DNA of 51,682 nt. Origin: Phytoactinopolyspora limicola (GTDB lineage Bacteria > Actinomycetota > Actinomycetes > Jiangellales > Jiangellaceae). Where the stretch lies: NCBI RefSeq assembly GCF_011320225.1, contig NZ_JAAOEN010000026.1:1-51682 (forward strand). The letters are read 5' to 3'. Below are positions 14,245 to 22,456 of this stretch, in pieces. Each line of letters starts with the position of its first letter. The stretch's first letter is position 1. Position numbers and translations under genes: made by a program. The notes beneath the pieces are model-generated. The model ran no database searches. It was not told the DNA's origin and worked only from the letters and a program-made list of their open reading frames with translations.

Positions 14245-16722
14245 ATGACGCAGTTAGGTACACCGCCAGCAGAGCCGATCGATGATGAGGAGCTGCGGGA
14301 ACGTGTTGAGAGGCTGACGCTTGAGCAGAAGATCCGCCTGCTGACCGGAGCCGACAAGTGGCGTCTTCATGTCGAGCCCGCGGTGGGGCTGGGGCAGGTG
14401 GTGTTGTCCGATGGCCCGTCGGGGGTTCGTGGGGCGTTCTGGGATGAACGTGACCCTAGTGTGAATCTGCCGTCGGCGACGGCCCTTGGTGCGACCTGGG
14501 ATGCTGCGTTGGCGTACCGGTATGGCGCGGCCCTGGCGGCAGAGGCCCGGGTAAAGGGCGCGCACGTGGTGCTGGGCCCGACGATCAACCTTCACCGTAC
14601 CCCGTTGGGCGGGCGCCATTTCGAGGCGTTCTCCGAGGATCCGCTGCTGACCTCGCGGTTGTGCGCGAGCTATGTCCGGGGTGTGCAGGACAACGGGATC
14701 GGCGCGTGCCCGAAGCATTACGTCGCCAACGAGTTCGAGACCGACCGTAAGACGGTGAACATGGTCGCCGGGGAACGTGTGCTGCGAGAGGTCTACCTGG
14801 CCGCGTTCGAGGACACGGTCATCACCGAGCGGCCGTGGCTGGTGATGGCCGCCTACAACTTTGTGAACGGCGCCGCGATGACGGAGAACCCGCTGCTGGC
14901 GGAGCCGCTGTGCGGGGAGTGGGGCTTCGACGGCGTCGTTGTCTCGGACTGGGGCGCAGTGTATAGCGTCGAGCCGGCCGCACGGGCACGGATGGATCTG
15001 AGAATGCCCGGCCCGGACCGAGGGTGGGGCCTGCAGGTGCTAGACGCGGTGCGAGCCGGGCGGGTCAACGACGACGCGGTCGATGAGAAGGTGATCCGGC
15101 TGCTCAGGCTGGCTGGGCGGGTTGGTGTGCTTGATGGTGTCGAGCCGGTGGTGGCCTCGTCGGCGCCGCCGGTGGATGGTGCGGAGCTGGCCCGTGAGGT
15201 CGCGGCCGACGGCATGGTGCTGGTCCGCAACAACGACAACGAGCTGCCTTGGAACGCCTCGACGCTGGGCTCGGTGGCCGTGATCGGCAATCACGCTCTG
15301 GTGCCGCGTTCTCAAGGCGGCGGAAGCGCCCGGGTGGCACCCGCCCACGTGGTGTCCCCACTCGAGGGGCTTCGCCAGGCACTCCCGGGAACGCAGATCA
15401 GCTGGACCCTCGGCGCGGCGGTCGCGCACGGCAAGATCGCGCCGCTGGCGTTGGACTCGCTGTCTGACCCGGTGACAGGCGAGCCCGGGATCAGGGTCCG
15501 GTTCCTCGACGCCCAAGGTGAGGAACTGCTCAGCGAGAACCGCCGCAGCGCCGACCTCGCCGCACTGAATATCCGCACGCGTCCGGACGTCGCCAGTGTC
15601 GAGGCTCGGACCCGGTACCTGCCGCCGCACACCGGAACGGTCCAACTCGGGGTCGCCACGAGGGACCCTGTCCAGCTTGCCGTGGACGGGTCTGGCGTTC
15701 TGGAAGCTGGCCTTGGCCGGGCTGACAATGCTGGCCTGGATAGTCCGCTGCTGCCGCGCCCGGTCAGCACCCCAATTGAGGTGACCGCAGGACGGCCGGT
15801 GGAGCTCCTGGTCCGTCTAGACGTGCGGGCCCGTGGAACAGCGGAAGGGCCATTCTCGCTCACGATCGGCATCGACCACGCCACCAGCACACCGCAGGAG
15901 GAGATCGCCGCGGCGGTGCGGGCTGCCCGTGAGGCTGATGTCGCGGTCGTCGTGGTGGGCACGAGCGACGCCGAGGAGAGCGAAGGATACGACCGGACGA
16001 CGCTGGCGCTCGCTGGAGGTCAGGACGAGCTCGTCCACGCGGTGGCAGCCGCGAACCCGCGCACGGTGGTGGTCGTCAACGCTGGTGCGCCGGTCCTCAT
16101 GCCGTGGCGGCATGAGGTCGCCGCGGTACTGCTCACCTGGTTCGGTGGGCAAGAGTTCGGGCATGCGCTGGCCGACGTGCTTCTCGGCGTTGTTGAACCC
16201 GGTGGGCGTCTGCCCACCACATGGCCAGCGGCCGAGGCCGACGTGCCGCTGCTCGCCACCGCCGCGACCGACGGGGCCGCGGACTACGACGACGCCGGTG
16301 TCCACGTCGGATACCGCGCGTGGCTGAAGTCCGGTGCCGAGCCTGCCTACCCGTTCGGCTTCGGCCTGGGCTACACCACGTGGCAGATCACCGACCTGCA
16401 GGCACCCCAGACCATTCGCCCGGGCGAAAGCCTGGACGTCATCGTCACTGTGCGCAACACCGGCCACCGTGACGGCAAATACGTCGCCCAGCTGTACCTA
16501 TCACGCGACACGACCGAGATCGACCGCGCGCGGCGGTGGCTAGCCGGATACGCCGTCGTCCGTGCCCGTGCTGGCTCCGAGGAGTCGGTCACCATCAAGG
16601 TACCGGCCCGGGCCTTCGCGCACTGGGACAACGGCTGGCACACCGAATGCGGCCCGTACACGATCCACGTCGGCCCACACATCAACGACCTACCCCACCG
16701 CGGCCAGGTCGACATTCACTGA
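14245..16722 (+). CDS. Glycoside hydrolase family 3 beta-glycosidase with PA14 insert
   Basis: An 825-residue GH3 enzyme. The N-terminal barrel has LSDGPSGVRG, the conserved GRHFEAFSEDPLL, ACPKHYVANE and the nucleophile Asp235 in VVVSDWGAVYS. The second domain contains the GGSARV loop. An inserted PA14-like beta-domain spans about residues 400-560, then VVGTSDAEESEGYDR supplies the acid/base Glu region. A C-terminal fibronectin-III-like domain follows YPFGFGLGYT. A TGGAG site lies 9 nt before ATG 14245; a reading from ATG 14140 lacks family support and is not used. No signal peptide is seen, so it is probably cytoplasmic. It would release monosaccharides from imported glycosides. Confidence 0.9.
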   Translation: MTQLGTPPAEPIDDEELRERVERLTLEQKIRLLTGADKWRLHVEPAVGLGQVVLSDGPSGVRGAFWDERDPSVNLPSATALGATWDAALAYRYGAALAAEARVKGAHVVLGPTINLHRTPLGGRHFEAFSEDPLLTSRLCASYVRGVQDNGIGACPKHYVANEFETDRKTVNMVAGERVLREVYLAAFEDTVITERPWLVMAAYNFVNGAAMTENPLLAEPLCGEWGFDGVVVSDWGAVYSVEPAARARMDLRMPGPDRGWGLQVLDAVRAGRVNDDAVDEKVIRLLRLAGRVGVLDGVEPVVASSAPPVDGAELAREVAADGMVLVRNNDNELPWNASTLGSVAVIGNHALVPRSQGGGSARVAPAHVVSPLEGLRQALPGTQISWTLGAAVAHGKIAPLALDSLSDPVTGEPGIRVRFLDAQGEELLSENRRSADLAALNIRTRPDVASVEARTRYLPPHTGTVQLGVATRDPVQLAVDGSGVLEAGLGRADNAGLDSPLLPRPVSTPIEVTAGRPVELLVRLDVRARGTAEGPFSLTIGIDHATSTPQEEIAAAVRAAREADVAVVVVGTSDAEESEGYDRTTLALAGGQDELVHAVAAANPRTVVVVNAGAPVLMPWRHEVAAVLLTWFGGQEFGHALADVLLGVVEPGGRLPTTWPAAEADVPLLATAATDGAADYDDAGVHVGYRAWLKSGAEPAYPFGFGLGYTTWQITDLQAPQTIRPGESLDVIVTVRNTGHRDGKYVAQLYLSRDTTEIDRARRWLAGYAVVRARAGSEESVTIKVPARAFAHWDNGWHTECGPYTIHVGPHINDLPHRGQVDIH

Positions 16723-17418
16723 CGACCTGTCATGTCCGCGGGCTGGCGAGAGTCAGTTGGTTTCGGAGGATTGCCGGATGTCGTCGGCAGCCACGATGGT
16801 GTTGATCTCTGCGGAGGAGTGGTGGCGGGAAGGAAGGGCGCACACGGATAGGTCCTTCGGCCCAGCCTGCTCGGGCGGTCCAGGCGTCCGATGCTCGGCG
16901 GGTGGCAAGCTTTGTGAGCCTTCCTGCCTGACTGTGCGCGGCGTCGACTTCCCTCACGCCCGATTGCCTGGCGTGGTGCCGGTCGTGGTGCGAAATGGAG
17001 TGAACGAGGGTGGCTACAGGCATGTCGTGCAGCTGCCAACGCGACTGTTGTTGCTGGTAGTGGTTGTATGAGGCGCCGTCAGGTGGTCTTACAAACCAGG
17101 GGTCGCTGGTTCGAAACCAACTATGCCCACGCGATCGAACAGCGGGACGCGGGATCGTCCATGGGAATCCCATACCACGGGCGGTTGCCGTCGCCACTGT
17201 GCAAGCCGCGGACCCCGACGGCCTCGCAGGGGCCAGCGAGCGTGGGGGCTCGGTTCATCTTCTACTTCGTGCCCTGGCGAGTGGCTGTGCGCGTTGCAGG
17301 GGCTCCCTAAAGCTAGATGACACCTTCGGCGGTTAGGCAACGGCGCGCGCTCCGCTTTGGCCTCGTGTGCCTTTTGAGCTGGCGTGGGAGGTGCGAACCA
17401 GAAGAGGGACGTGGTCTT
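16723..17418 (+). other. Gene-free stretch after the GH3 gene, with a tRNA-like remnant
   Basis: About 700 bp without a convincing gene on either strand; open frames here lack recognisable motifs and ribosome-binding sites. It contains the tRNA-like 3' remnant described separately and leads into the excisionase-like gene. I see no terminator hairpin directly after the GH3 stop. The stretch looks like debris from an integrated element. Confidence 0.5.
17082..17130 (+). pseudogene. tRNA-like 3' remnant (possible attachment site)
   Basis: The sequence resembles the 3' half of a tRNA: an anticodon-loop-like CTTACAA, a variable-loop-like GGGGTC, a T-arm GCTGG-TTCGAAA-CCAAC with one mismatched pair, and an acceptor-like TATGCCCA end. 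No matching 5' half (GGGCATA) lies upstream. Elements that integrate into tRNA genes often leave such a 3' duplicate. The anticodon would be UAC (Val) if the loop is read this way, which is uncertain. An excisionase-like gene 290 bp downstream supports the att-site reading. Confidence 0.4.
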
Positions 17419-17664
17419 ATGGCACGGGTAACAGGGACGCTCAGTGATTCCCCAAAACGTCGTCGGGCACCGCAGGCATATACACCGCGCCTCGGGTCGA
17501 TCGCTGCCGCAGCAGAGTTTCTGGACGTTCACCCGCGTACTGTTCGCCGAATGATTCACGTGGGTCATCTGCGGTGCTATCGCGTGGCGCGGCTGCTCAA
17601 GGTGGACATGAACGAGGTTCATGCCCTCGCGCAGCCGGTTCCGCCAGAGTCCGTCAGCGCGTGA
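17419..17664 (+). CDS. Excisionase-like helix-turn-helix protein
   Basis: An 81-residue basic protein. After a disordered Ser/Arg-rich start, residues about 28-70 read SIAAAAEFLDVHPRTVRRMIHVGHLRCYRV...LLKVDMNEV, the MerR-like winged HTH found in Xis/excisionase proteins of actinobacterial integrative elements and in phage Xis. The ATG at 17419 has a GAGGGA site 9 nt upstream, so I prefer it to a longer reading from 17317. No integrase or replication protein is adjacent, so it is probably a leftover of a degraded element; it could also be a free-standing small regulator. Confidence 0.6.
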   Translation: MARVTGTLSDSPKRRRAPQAYTPRLGSIAAAAEFLDVHPRTVRRMIHVGHLRCYRVARLLKVDMNEVHALAQPVPPESVSA

Positions 17665-18109
17665 TGGGCCGATGGCCGGCCGTGCTCTTTGCCTGTTGGG
17701 GCGAGGGTGGGGAGCTTGGCGAACTGCTTGAGAGACGGACAAAGACGCATCGCGGGGATGTCTGGGTTCGCGCCGCATGAGCCGCCTCTGAAGGTCCTGC
17801 GGTCTCTAGGCAGCGCTTCGCCGGGAAGTTCTGTGCTGCTTAGCGTGGTGAGGCATGTTCCTAGGTGACTTCCAGCGGCGGGGGTACGGAAGCGTCACGC
17901 CAGGACGATCCATGCGTGCACGACGGCCAGTTGCGCTTTACCGATCGGGTGAGGGTGGTCTCGACCGAGTGGCGTCGGCACCCGCCGCGCGACGCGGTGT
18001 TCGTCCCGACGACGAACACCGCGTCTGGCGGTGTACTCAGTGGCACGATAGTGGCACGGTCGCCACGATCGACTTCGTTGCTTCGGCTCTGAACTGCGCA
18101 AATGTGTAG
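17665..18109 (+). other. Non-coding stretch between the excisionase-like gene and tRNA-Asn
   Basis: No supported coding region. It contains a perfect 15-bp inverted repeat (17991-18025). The frames that cross into tRNA-Asn are chance readings of the tRNA. The position next to a tRNA and after an Xis-like gene fits the remains of a tRNA-targeting element, but no integrase motif could be read. Confidence 0.4.
17991..18025. terminator. Perfect 15-bp hairpin without U-tract
   Basis: GACGCGGTGTTCGTC (17991-18005) and its exact reverse complement (18011-18025) flank a 5-nt loop CCGAC. No T-run follows on either side. Actinobacteria do use U-less I-shaped terminators, so it may end transcripts from either direction; it could also be a protein-binding palindrome of the lost element. 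Confidence 0.5.
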
Positions 18110-18182
18110 CTCCCGCACCTGGACTCGAACCAGGAACCCTCTGATTAACAGTCAGATGCTCTGCCAATTGAGCTATGCGGGA
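18110..18182 (-). tRNA. tRNA-Asn (anticodon GTT)
   Basis: On the minus strand a complete 73-nt cloverleaf is present. The acceptor stem TCCCGCA pairs with TGCGGGA (18111-18117 against 18176-18182), followed by discriminator G. The D-arm is AGCTCAATTGGCAGAGC, the anticodon arm CTGAC-TGTTAAT-CAG with GTT at 18147-18149 (written on the plus strand as AAC), and the T-arm CCTGG-TTCGAGT-CCAGG. CCA is not encoded. All stems pair well, so it is probably functional. Confidence 0.95.
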
Positions 18183-18515
18183 CCGCTGGCGCGTAACGCC
18201 AGCCGCCGCAGAAGGTTACCAGGAAACGGGGGCTGTTTCCCAATCGGCGAGCTGGCTCGGTGTGGGCTGGACGGGCCGGTTCGAGGGGTGCCTCACGGTC
18301 CCAATGTCACGGCAGGCATAGTAGGTTAGGACAGGACGTAAGAATGTCAGGACAAAGTCTTGACGAGTGACGTTTGCCCGAGCAAGACTCGCACCAAGCC
18401 TCGCGGCCAGGGCCACCCTGGTCAGCCGTTGTTACCGGGTGAGGCCCAGCGGGTGGGTGAGGTGCCGGTGCGCCTGTGGCCGGCTAGGGCAGACCGATAT
18501 GAGGAGCGTAGAAGC
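18183..18515 (+). promoter_or_regulatory. Upstream region of the inositol operon
   Basis: A 333-bp stretch without a gene between the divergent tRNA-Asn and iolG. It contains the 19-bp inverted repeat at 18346-18364 and GAGGAG 9 nt before the iolG ATG. I could not assign a convincing -35/-10 pair. Confidence 0.45.
18346..18364. promoter_or_regulatory. Candidate operator of the inositol operon
   Basis: GTCAGGAC-AAA-GTCTTGAC is an inverted repeat with 7 of 8 arm positions matching. It lies 152 bp before iolG in its long leader. Partial half-sites (ACAGGACGTAAGAATGTC) precede it. No iol regulator gene is present in the window, so the binding protein is unknown; GntR-type or LacI-type inositol regulators are known in related bacteria. 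Confidence 0.45.
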
Positions 18516-19517
18516 ATGCGGATCGGGTTGGTGGGTGTTGGACGCATCGGGGCGTCCCATGCGCAGGTGGTCCGGGACCACCCGGAGGTCACCGAATTGG
18601 TGTTGGCAGATGCCGATGCCGCCCGGGCCGCCAAGGTGGCTGCCGACCTCGGTGTACGCGCCGTCGAGACACCGGAGCAGGCGTACGAAAACGTCGACGC
18701 GGTCGTCATCGCGGCGGCCACGGCGGCACACGCCGAGCTGCTGATCGCGGCGGCCCGGCGCGGGCTGCCGGCCTTCTGCGAGAAACCGGTGGCGCCGGAC
18801 ATCGCCGGCACGGTACGTGTGCTGGATGAGGTGCGACGTGCCGGCATCCCGAACCAGATCGGCTTTCAGCGCCGGTTCGACGCCGGCTACGCGGCAGCGC
18901 GTGAGGCCGTCCGCACCGGAAAGATCGGCGGGCTACGCCGGGCGCACCTGGTGACCGCCGACGCCGAGCCGCCACCACCCGGATACATCCCCACCTCCGG
19001 CGGCATCTTCCGCGACTGCCACGTGCACGACTTCGACATTCTGCGGTGGGTCACCGGGCGGGAGGTGGTCGAGGTGTATGCCATCGGCGCCGCGCGCGGT
19101 GCGCCGGAGTTCGCCGAGTCCGGCGACGTCGATCAGTCCGCGGCGCTGCTCACGCTGGACGACGACACCGTCGTCACGCTCCAGGGGTCGCGCTACAACG
19201 GCGCCGGTTACGACGTGCGAATGGAGGTGGCTGGAACGGAGGGCACCTACGCCGTGGGTCTCGACGACCACACCGCACTCGTCTCAACCGAACCGGATGT
19301 CACCTTCCCGGCCGGAGAACCGTTCCGGGAGTTCTGGTCCCGCTTCTTGCCCGCGTATCAGGCCGAGATCAACGCGTTCGTCGACGTTGCCGCGGGTACC
19401 CGGCCGAGTGCTTGCACGGTGGCCGACGCCTTGGAGAGTTTCTACATCGCCGAGGCCGCCACCCGCTCCCGCGTCGAACACCGCCCGGTGCGCATCGAGG
19501 AGGTCCGGATCGGATGA
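18516..19517 (+). CDS. iolG: Inositol 2-dehydrogenase (Gfo/Idh/MocA family)
   Basis: A 333-residue NAD-dependent enzyme that oxidises myo-inositol to scyllo-inosose. It has the Rossmann motif GLVGVGRIGASHAQ, the EKPVAPD motif with catalytic Lys, the NQIGFQRRFDAGY segment typical of IolG, and DCHVHDFDILRWVTG with the substrate-binding Asp/His. GAGGAG lies 9 nt upstream of the ATG. The stop overlaps the iolC start (ATGA). It opens the inositol operon, so the assignment rests on both motifs and context. Confidence 0.92.
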   Translation: MRIGLVGVGRIGASHAQVVRDHPEVTELVLADADAARAAKVAADLGVRAVETPEQAYENVDAVVIAAATAAHAELLIAAARRGLPAFCEKPVAPDIAGTVRVLDEVRRAGIPNQIGFQRRFDAGYAAAREAVRTGKIGGLRRAHLVTADAEPPPPGYIPTSGGIFRDCHVHDFDILRWVTGREVVEVYAIGAARGAPEFAESGDVDQSAALLTLDDDTVVTLQGSRYNGAGYDVRMEVAGTEGTYAVGLDDHTALVSTEPDVTFPAGEPFREFWSRFLPAYQAEINAFVDVAAGTRPSACTVADALESFYIAEAATRSRVEHRPVRIEEVRIG

Positions 19518-20488
19518 GCGGAGCGCCACCAGACGCCATGAACGGCCCTCACGAGGTCCTCACCATGGGCCGCATCAGTGTCGACGTCTACCCCCAACAG
19601 GTAGGTGTCGGCCTGGAAAACGTGGAGACCTTCGGCAAATACCTCGGCGGCAGCTCCACCAACGTCGCCGTCGCAGCCGCCCGCCACGGCCGCCGGGTAG
19701 GCACCATCACCCGGACCGGTGATGACCCCTTCGGTCGTTTCCTGCACCGGGCGCTGCGCGAGTTCGGCGTCGACGACTCGATGGTTGCCGCCGTTCCCGG
19801 CCTGATGACGCCGGTGACGTTCTGCGAGATCTTCCCACCGGACGATTTCCCGCTCTACTTCTATGGGCGCACTCCAGCGCCGGATCTGCGGATCGCCGCG
19901 GACGAACTCGATTACGACGCGATCCGTGCCGCCGAGGTGTTCTGGGTGACCGTCACCGGGCTGTCCGAGGAACCCAGCCGCAGCGCCACCCTTGCCGCTC
20001 TGGAGGCGCGGGGGCGCGCCGGCATCACCATCCTCGATCTCGATTACCGGCCGATGTTCTGGGTGTCGCGTGAGGTGGCCCGAGAGCAGATCGAGCGGGC
20101 CCTCCCGCACGTCACGGTCGCCGTGGGCAATCTCGACGAGTGCCTGACCGCGGTCGGCGAAGACGAACCCCGAGCCGCCGCGGCGGCCTTGCGAGCTCGT
20201 GGCATCGACGTCGCCGTCGTCAAACAGGGACCCAAAGGGGTACTGGCCCAGGACACCACCGGCACCTACGAAGTCGCACCAACACCGGTCGACGTCGTCA
20301 ACGGCCTGGGCGCCGGAGACGCGTTCGGTGGCGCGCTGTGCCACGGGTTGCTGTCCGGCTGGGACCTGGAGCGTGCCATCCGCTTCGCCAACGTCGCAGG
20401 TGCGATCGTCGCGTCTCAGATCGCTTGTTCGTCGGCGATGCCGACCACGGCCGAGGTCGAGACGCTCCTGAAAGGGGCTACGTCGTGA
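19514..20488 (+). CDS. iolC: 5-dehydro-2-deoxygluconokinase (PfkB family)
   Basis: A 324-residue ribokinase-type sugar kinase. It phosphorylates 2-deoxy-5-keto-gluconic acid in the inositol pathway. LTMGRISVDVYPQQVG, GKYLGGSSTNVAVAAARHG and the ATP/anion-hole motif NGLGAGDAFGGAL, with its catalytic Asp, are all present. Start and stop overlap both neighbours (ATGA with iolG; TGATG with the aldolase), showing tight coupling. Length and motifs match stand-alone IolC, not the fused kinase-aldolase of proteobacteria. Confidence 0.92.
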   Translation: MSGAPPDAMNGPHEVLTMGRISVDVYPQQVGVGLENVETFGKYLGGSSTNVAVAAARHGRRVGTITRTGDDPFGRFLHRALREFGVDDSMVAAVPGLMTPVTFCEIFPPDDFPLYFYGRTPAPDLRIAADELDYDAIRAAEVFWVTVTGLSEEPSRSATLAALEARGRAGITILDLDYRPMFWVSREVAREQIERALPHVTVAVGNLDECLTAVGEDEPRAAAAALRARGIDVAVVKQGPKGVLAQDTTGTYEVAPTPVDVVNGLGAGDAFGGALCHGLLSGWDLERAIRFANVAGAIVASQIACSSAMPTTAEVETLLKGATS

Positions 20489-21435
20489 TGGGTGAGATGA
20501 TCGAACACGACCACCCGGTCGCCGCGGGCCAGCAGGCACCGGACGCTGACCGTGATGGGCGGCTGCGGACCATCGTGCGGGCCCGGACCGGCCGCCCGGG
20601 GGCGATCGCCGAGGCGGCCGCGCGGCGGATCCGCCCGGACAGCCTCGTGGGCCCGTCCGGCAAGCTGATGGTGATCGCGGCCGACCATCCAGCGCGTGGA
20701 TCGCTACGGGCCGGCAGTGATGCGATGGCTATGGCCGACCGCGCCGACCTGCTCGACCGGATGTTGATCGCGCTCTCGAGGCCGGGGGTCAACGGAGTGT
20801 TGGGTACCGCGGACCTCCTTGAAGACCTCTTGCTGCTGGGGGCGCTGGACCGGAAGGTCGTCGTGGGCTCCATGAACCGCGGCGGGCTAGCCGGCACCTG
20901 CTTCGAGATCGACGACCGCTTCACCGGATACAACGCCGAAACCATCGACCGGATGGGTTTCGAGATGGGGAAGATGCTGCTGCGCATCGACCCCGAGGAC
21001 CCAGCCACCGTCGCCACGATGGAAGCATGTGCCACAGCGGTGTCGCAGCTGGCGGCGCGGCAACGAGTGGCCCTGGTCGAGCCGTTCATCTCGCACAAAG
21101 TGGACGGCCGGGTCCGCAACGATCTGTCCACCGACGCGGTGGTGCGGTCGGTCGCGGTCGCGGCCGGGCTCGGCACCACGTCGGCCTATACCTGGCTGAA
21201 GCTGCCCGTCGTCGATGACGACCCCGAAGGTATGGAGCGGGTGCTGGCCGCTTCGACGCTGCCGGCGGTGCTGCTCGGCGGGGAGGTCCCCGACGACCCC
21301 GACGCCGCGTTCCGGCAGTGGGAGAAGGTGTTGCGGCTGCCGACGGCGATGGGGCTGGTGGTGGGGCGTACCCTGCTGTATCCGCCGGACGGTGACGTCG
21401 CTGGGGCGGTGGACACCGCGGTGAGTTTGTTGTGA
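20488..21435 (+). CDS. Cgl0159-type (beta/alpha)8 aldolase, probable IolJ-equivalent
   Basis: A 315-residue TIM-barrel protein of the Cgl0159-like group that recurs in actinobacterial inositol clusters. Readable motifs are LMVIAADHPARGSL, VVGSMNRGGL, RFTGYNAETIDRMG and ALVEPFISHK. Known chemistry in the pathway at this step is cleavage of 2-deoxy-5-keto-gluconate-6-phosphate to dihydroxyacetone phosphate and malonate semialdehyde. As no classical IolJ (FbaA-like) is in the cluster, this protein is the natural candidate. The start overlaps the iolC stop. The role is inferred from context; the family membership is better supported. Confidence 0.8.
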   Translation: MGEMIEHDHPVAAGQQAPDADRDGRLRTIVRARTGRPGAIAEAAARRIRPDSLVGPSGKLMVIAADHPARGSLRAGSDAMAMADRADLLDRMLIALSRPGVNGVLGTADLLEDLLLLGALDRKVVVGSMNRGGLAGTCFEIDDRFTGYNAETIDRMGFEMGKMLLRIDPEDPATVATMEACATAVSQLAARQRVALVEPFISHKVDGRVRNDLSTDAVVRSVAVAAGLGTTSAYTWLKLPVVDDDPEGMERVLAASTLPAVLLGGEVPDDPDAAFRQWEKVLRLPTAMGLVVGRTLLYPPDGDVAGAVDTAVSLL

Positions 21436-21463
21436 GCGGCGAGTGTGGTTCGAGGTGGATGTG

Positions 21464-22378
21464 ATGACGCGCAACGATCATTTTCTTCCGGCGGGGGATG
21501 CGGTCGGCGGGCCGTTCGTGCTGGCGGTGTCGCCGGCCACGGACGGCCCGCTCGGCTACTCGTCGTTGCGGATCGTCGAGCTGGTAGCCGGCGAGACACA
21601 CACGTTCGATACCGGCGACGAAGAGATGTTCGTGCTGCCGCTGTCCGGATCGTGCACGGTGGTGTGCGACGGCGAGGAGTTCACCGTCGACGGTCGGGAG
21701 AACGTCTTCGCCCGGGTGACGGACTCGGTATACGTGCCACGCGACGCCGGGGTGTCGATCACGGCGACGGGACCTGGCCCCGGGCGGTTCGCGCTGCCAG
21801 CGGCGCGGTGCACCAACCGGCTGCCGGCGCGGTACCGGGCGGCTGAGGACGTCCCGGTGGAGATCCGCGGTGCTGGTCACGCCACCCGCCAGGTGAACAA
21901 CTTCGGATCGGCCGGGGTGTTCGAGGCGGATCGGCTGATCGCGGTCGAGGTGATCACTCCGGCGGGCAACTGGTCGTCGTACCCGGCGCATAAACATGAT
22001 GAGCACCGCCCGGGTGAAGAAACCGAACTGGAGGAGATCTACTACTTCGAGATCTCCGACGGTCCTGGAGCGGACGGGGCCGCCAGCCGTGGCACCACGG
22101 ATCGGCAGGGGTTCGGCTTCCACCGGGTCTATGGGACTCCCGGCCGGCCGATCGACGTGCTCGAGGAGGTGCGTACCGGCGACGTCGTGCTGATCCCGCA
22201 TGGCTGGCATGGCCCGTCGGTGGCAGCGCCCGGCTACCACATGTACTACCTGAACGTGATGTCCGGTCCTGGTGAGAAGCGGGAGTGGCTGATCTGTGAC
22301 GACCCCGCGCACTCCTGGGTCCGCGACGAGTGGCCGGACCAAAACCCGGACCCCCGCCTACCCCTCACCTCCCCATGA
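21464..22378 (+). CDS. iolB: 5-deoxy-glucuronate isomerase
   Basis: A 304-residue bicupin enzyme converting 5-deoxy-glucuronate to 2-deoxy-5-keto-gluconate. It has ETHTFDTGDEEMFVLPLSG in the first cupin and WSSYPAHKHDEH, EEIYYFEI and the HGWHGPSVAAPGYHMYYLNV metal-ligand segment in the second. GAGGTGG 5 nt upstream selects ATG 21464 over GTG 21443. The TGA stop (22376-22378) lies inside the left arm of a 58-bp perfect palindrome, so the last codons overlap that structure. It ends the first half of the inositol cluster. Confidence 0.93.
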   Translation: MTRNDHFLPAGDAVGGPFVLAVSPATDGPLGYSSLRIVELVAGETHTFDTGDEEMFVLPLSGSCTVVCDGEEFTVDGRENVFARVTDSVYVPRDAGVSITATGPGPGRFALPAARCTNRLPARYRAAEDVPVEIRGAGHATRQVNNFGSAGVFEADRLIAVEVITPAGNWSSYPAHKHDEHRPGEETELEEIYYFEISDGPGADGAASRGTTDRQGFGFHRVYGTPGRPIDVLEEVRTGDVVLIPHGWHGPSVAAPGYHMYYLNVMSGPGEKREWLICDDPAHSWVRDEWPDQNPDPRLPLTSP

Positions 22379-22429
22379 TCGTTGGCTTTCGACTACCGGA
22401 TCCGGTAGTCGAAAGCCAACGATCATGGG
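22372..22429. repeat. Long palindrome, copy A (58 bp, perfect)
   Basis: Two 29-nt arms meet at GGATCC (centre 22400/22401) with no mismatch. From the outside in it reads CCCATGATCG, then TTGGCTTTCGACTACCG, then the centre. The iolB stop codon is in the left arm. The right arm ends only 27 bp before the iolD ATG, with iolD's ribosome-binding site in between. No U-tract follows. It belongs to a family with the copies at 26829, 31203 and 34637. It may act as an I-shaped terminator, an attenuator or RNA-processing site, or a mobile repeat. Confidence 0.9.
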
Positions 22430-22456
22430 ATGGGGTGTGGACGAAGGAGAGATGAG

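Noticed and set aside
17895-18167. Small minus-strand frame starting inside tRNA-Asn (MAEHLTVNQRVPGSSPGAGA)
   Set aside because: This is a reading of the tRNA gene itself, a frequent false annotation.
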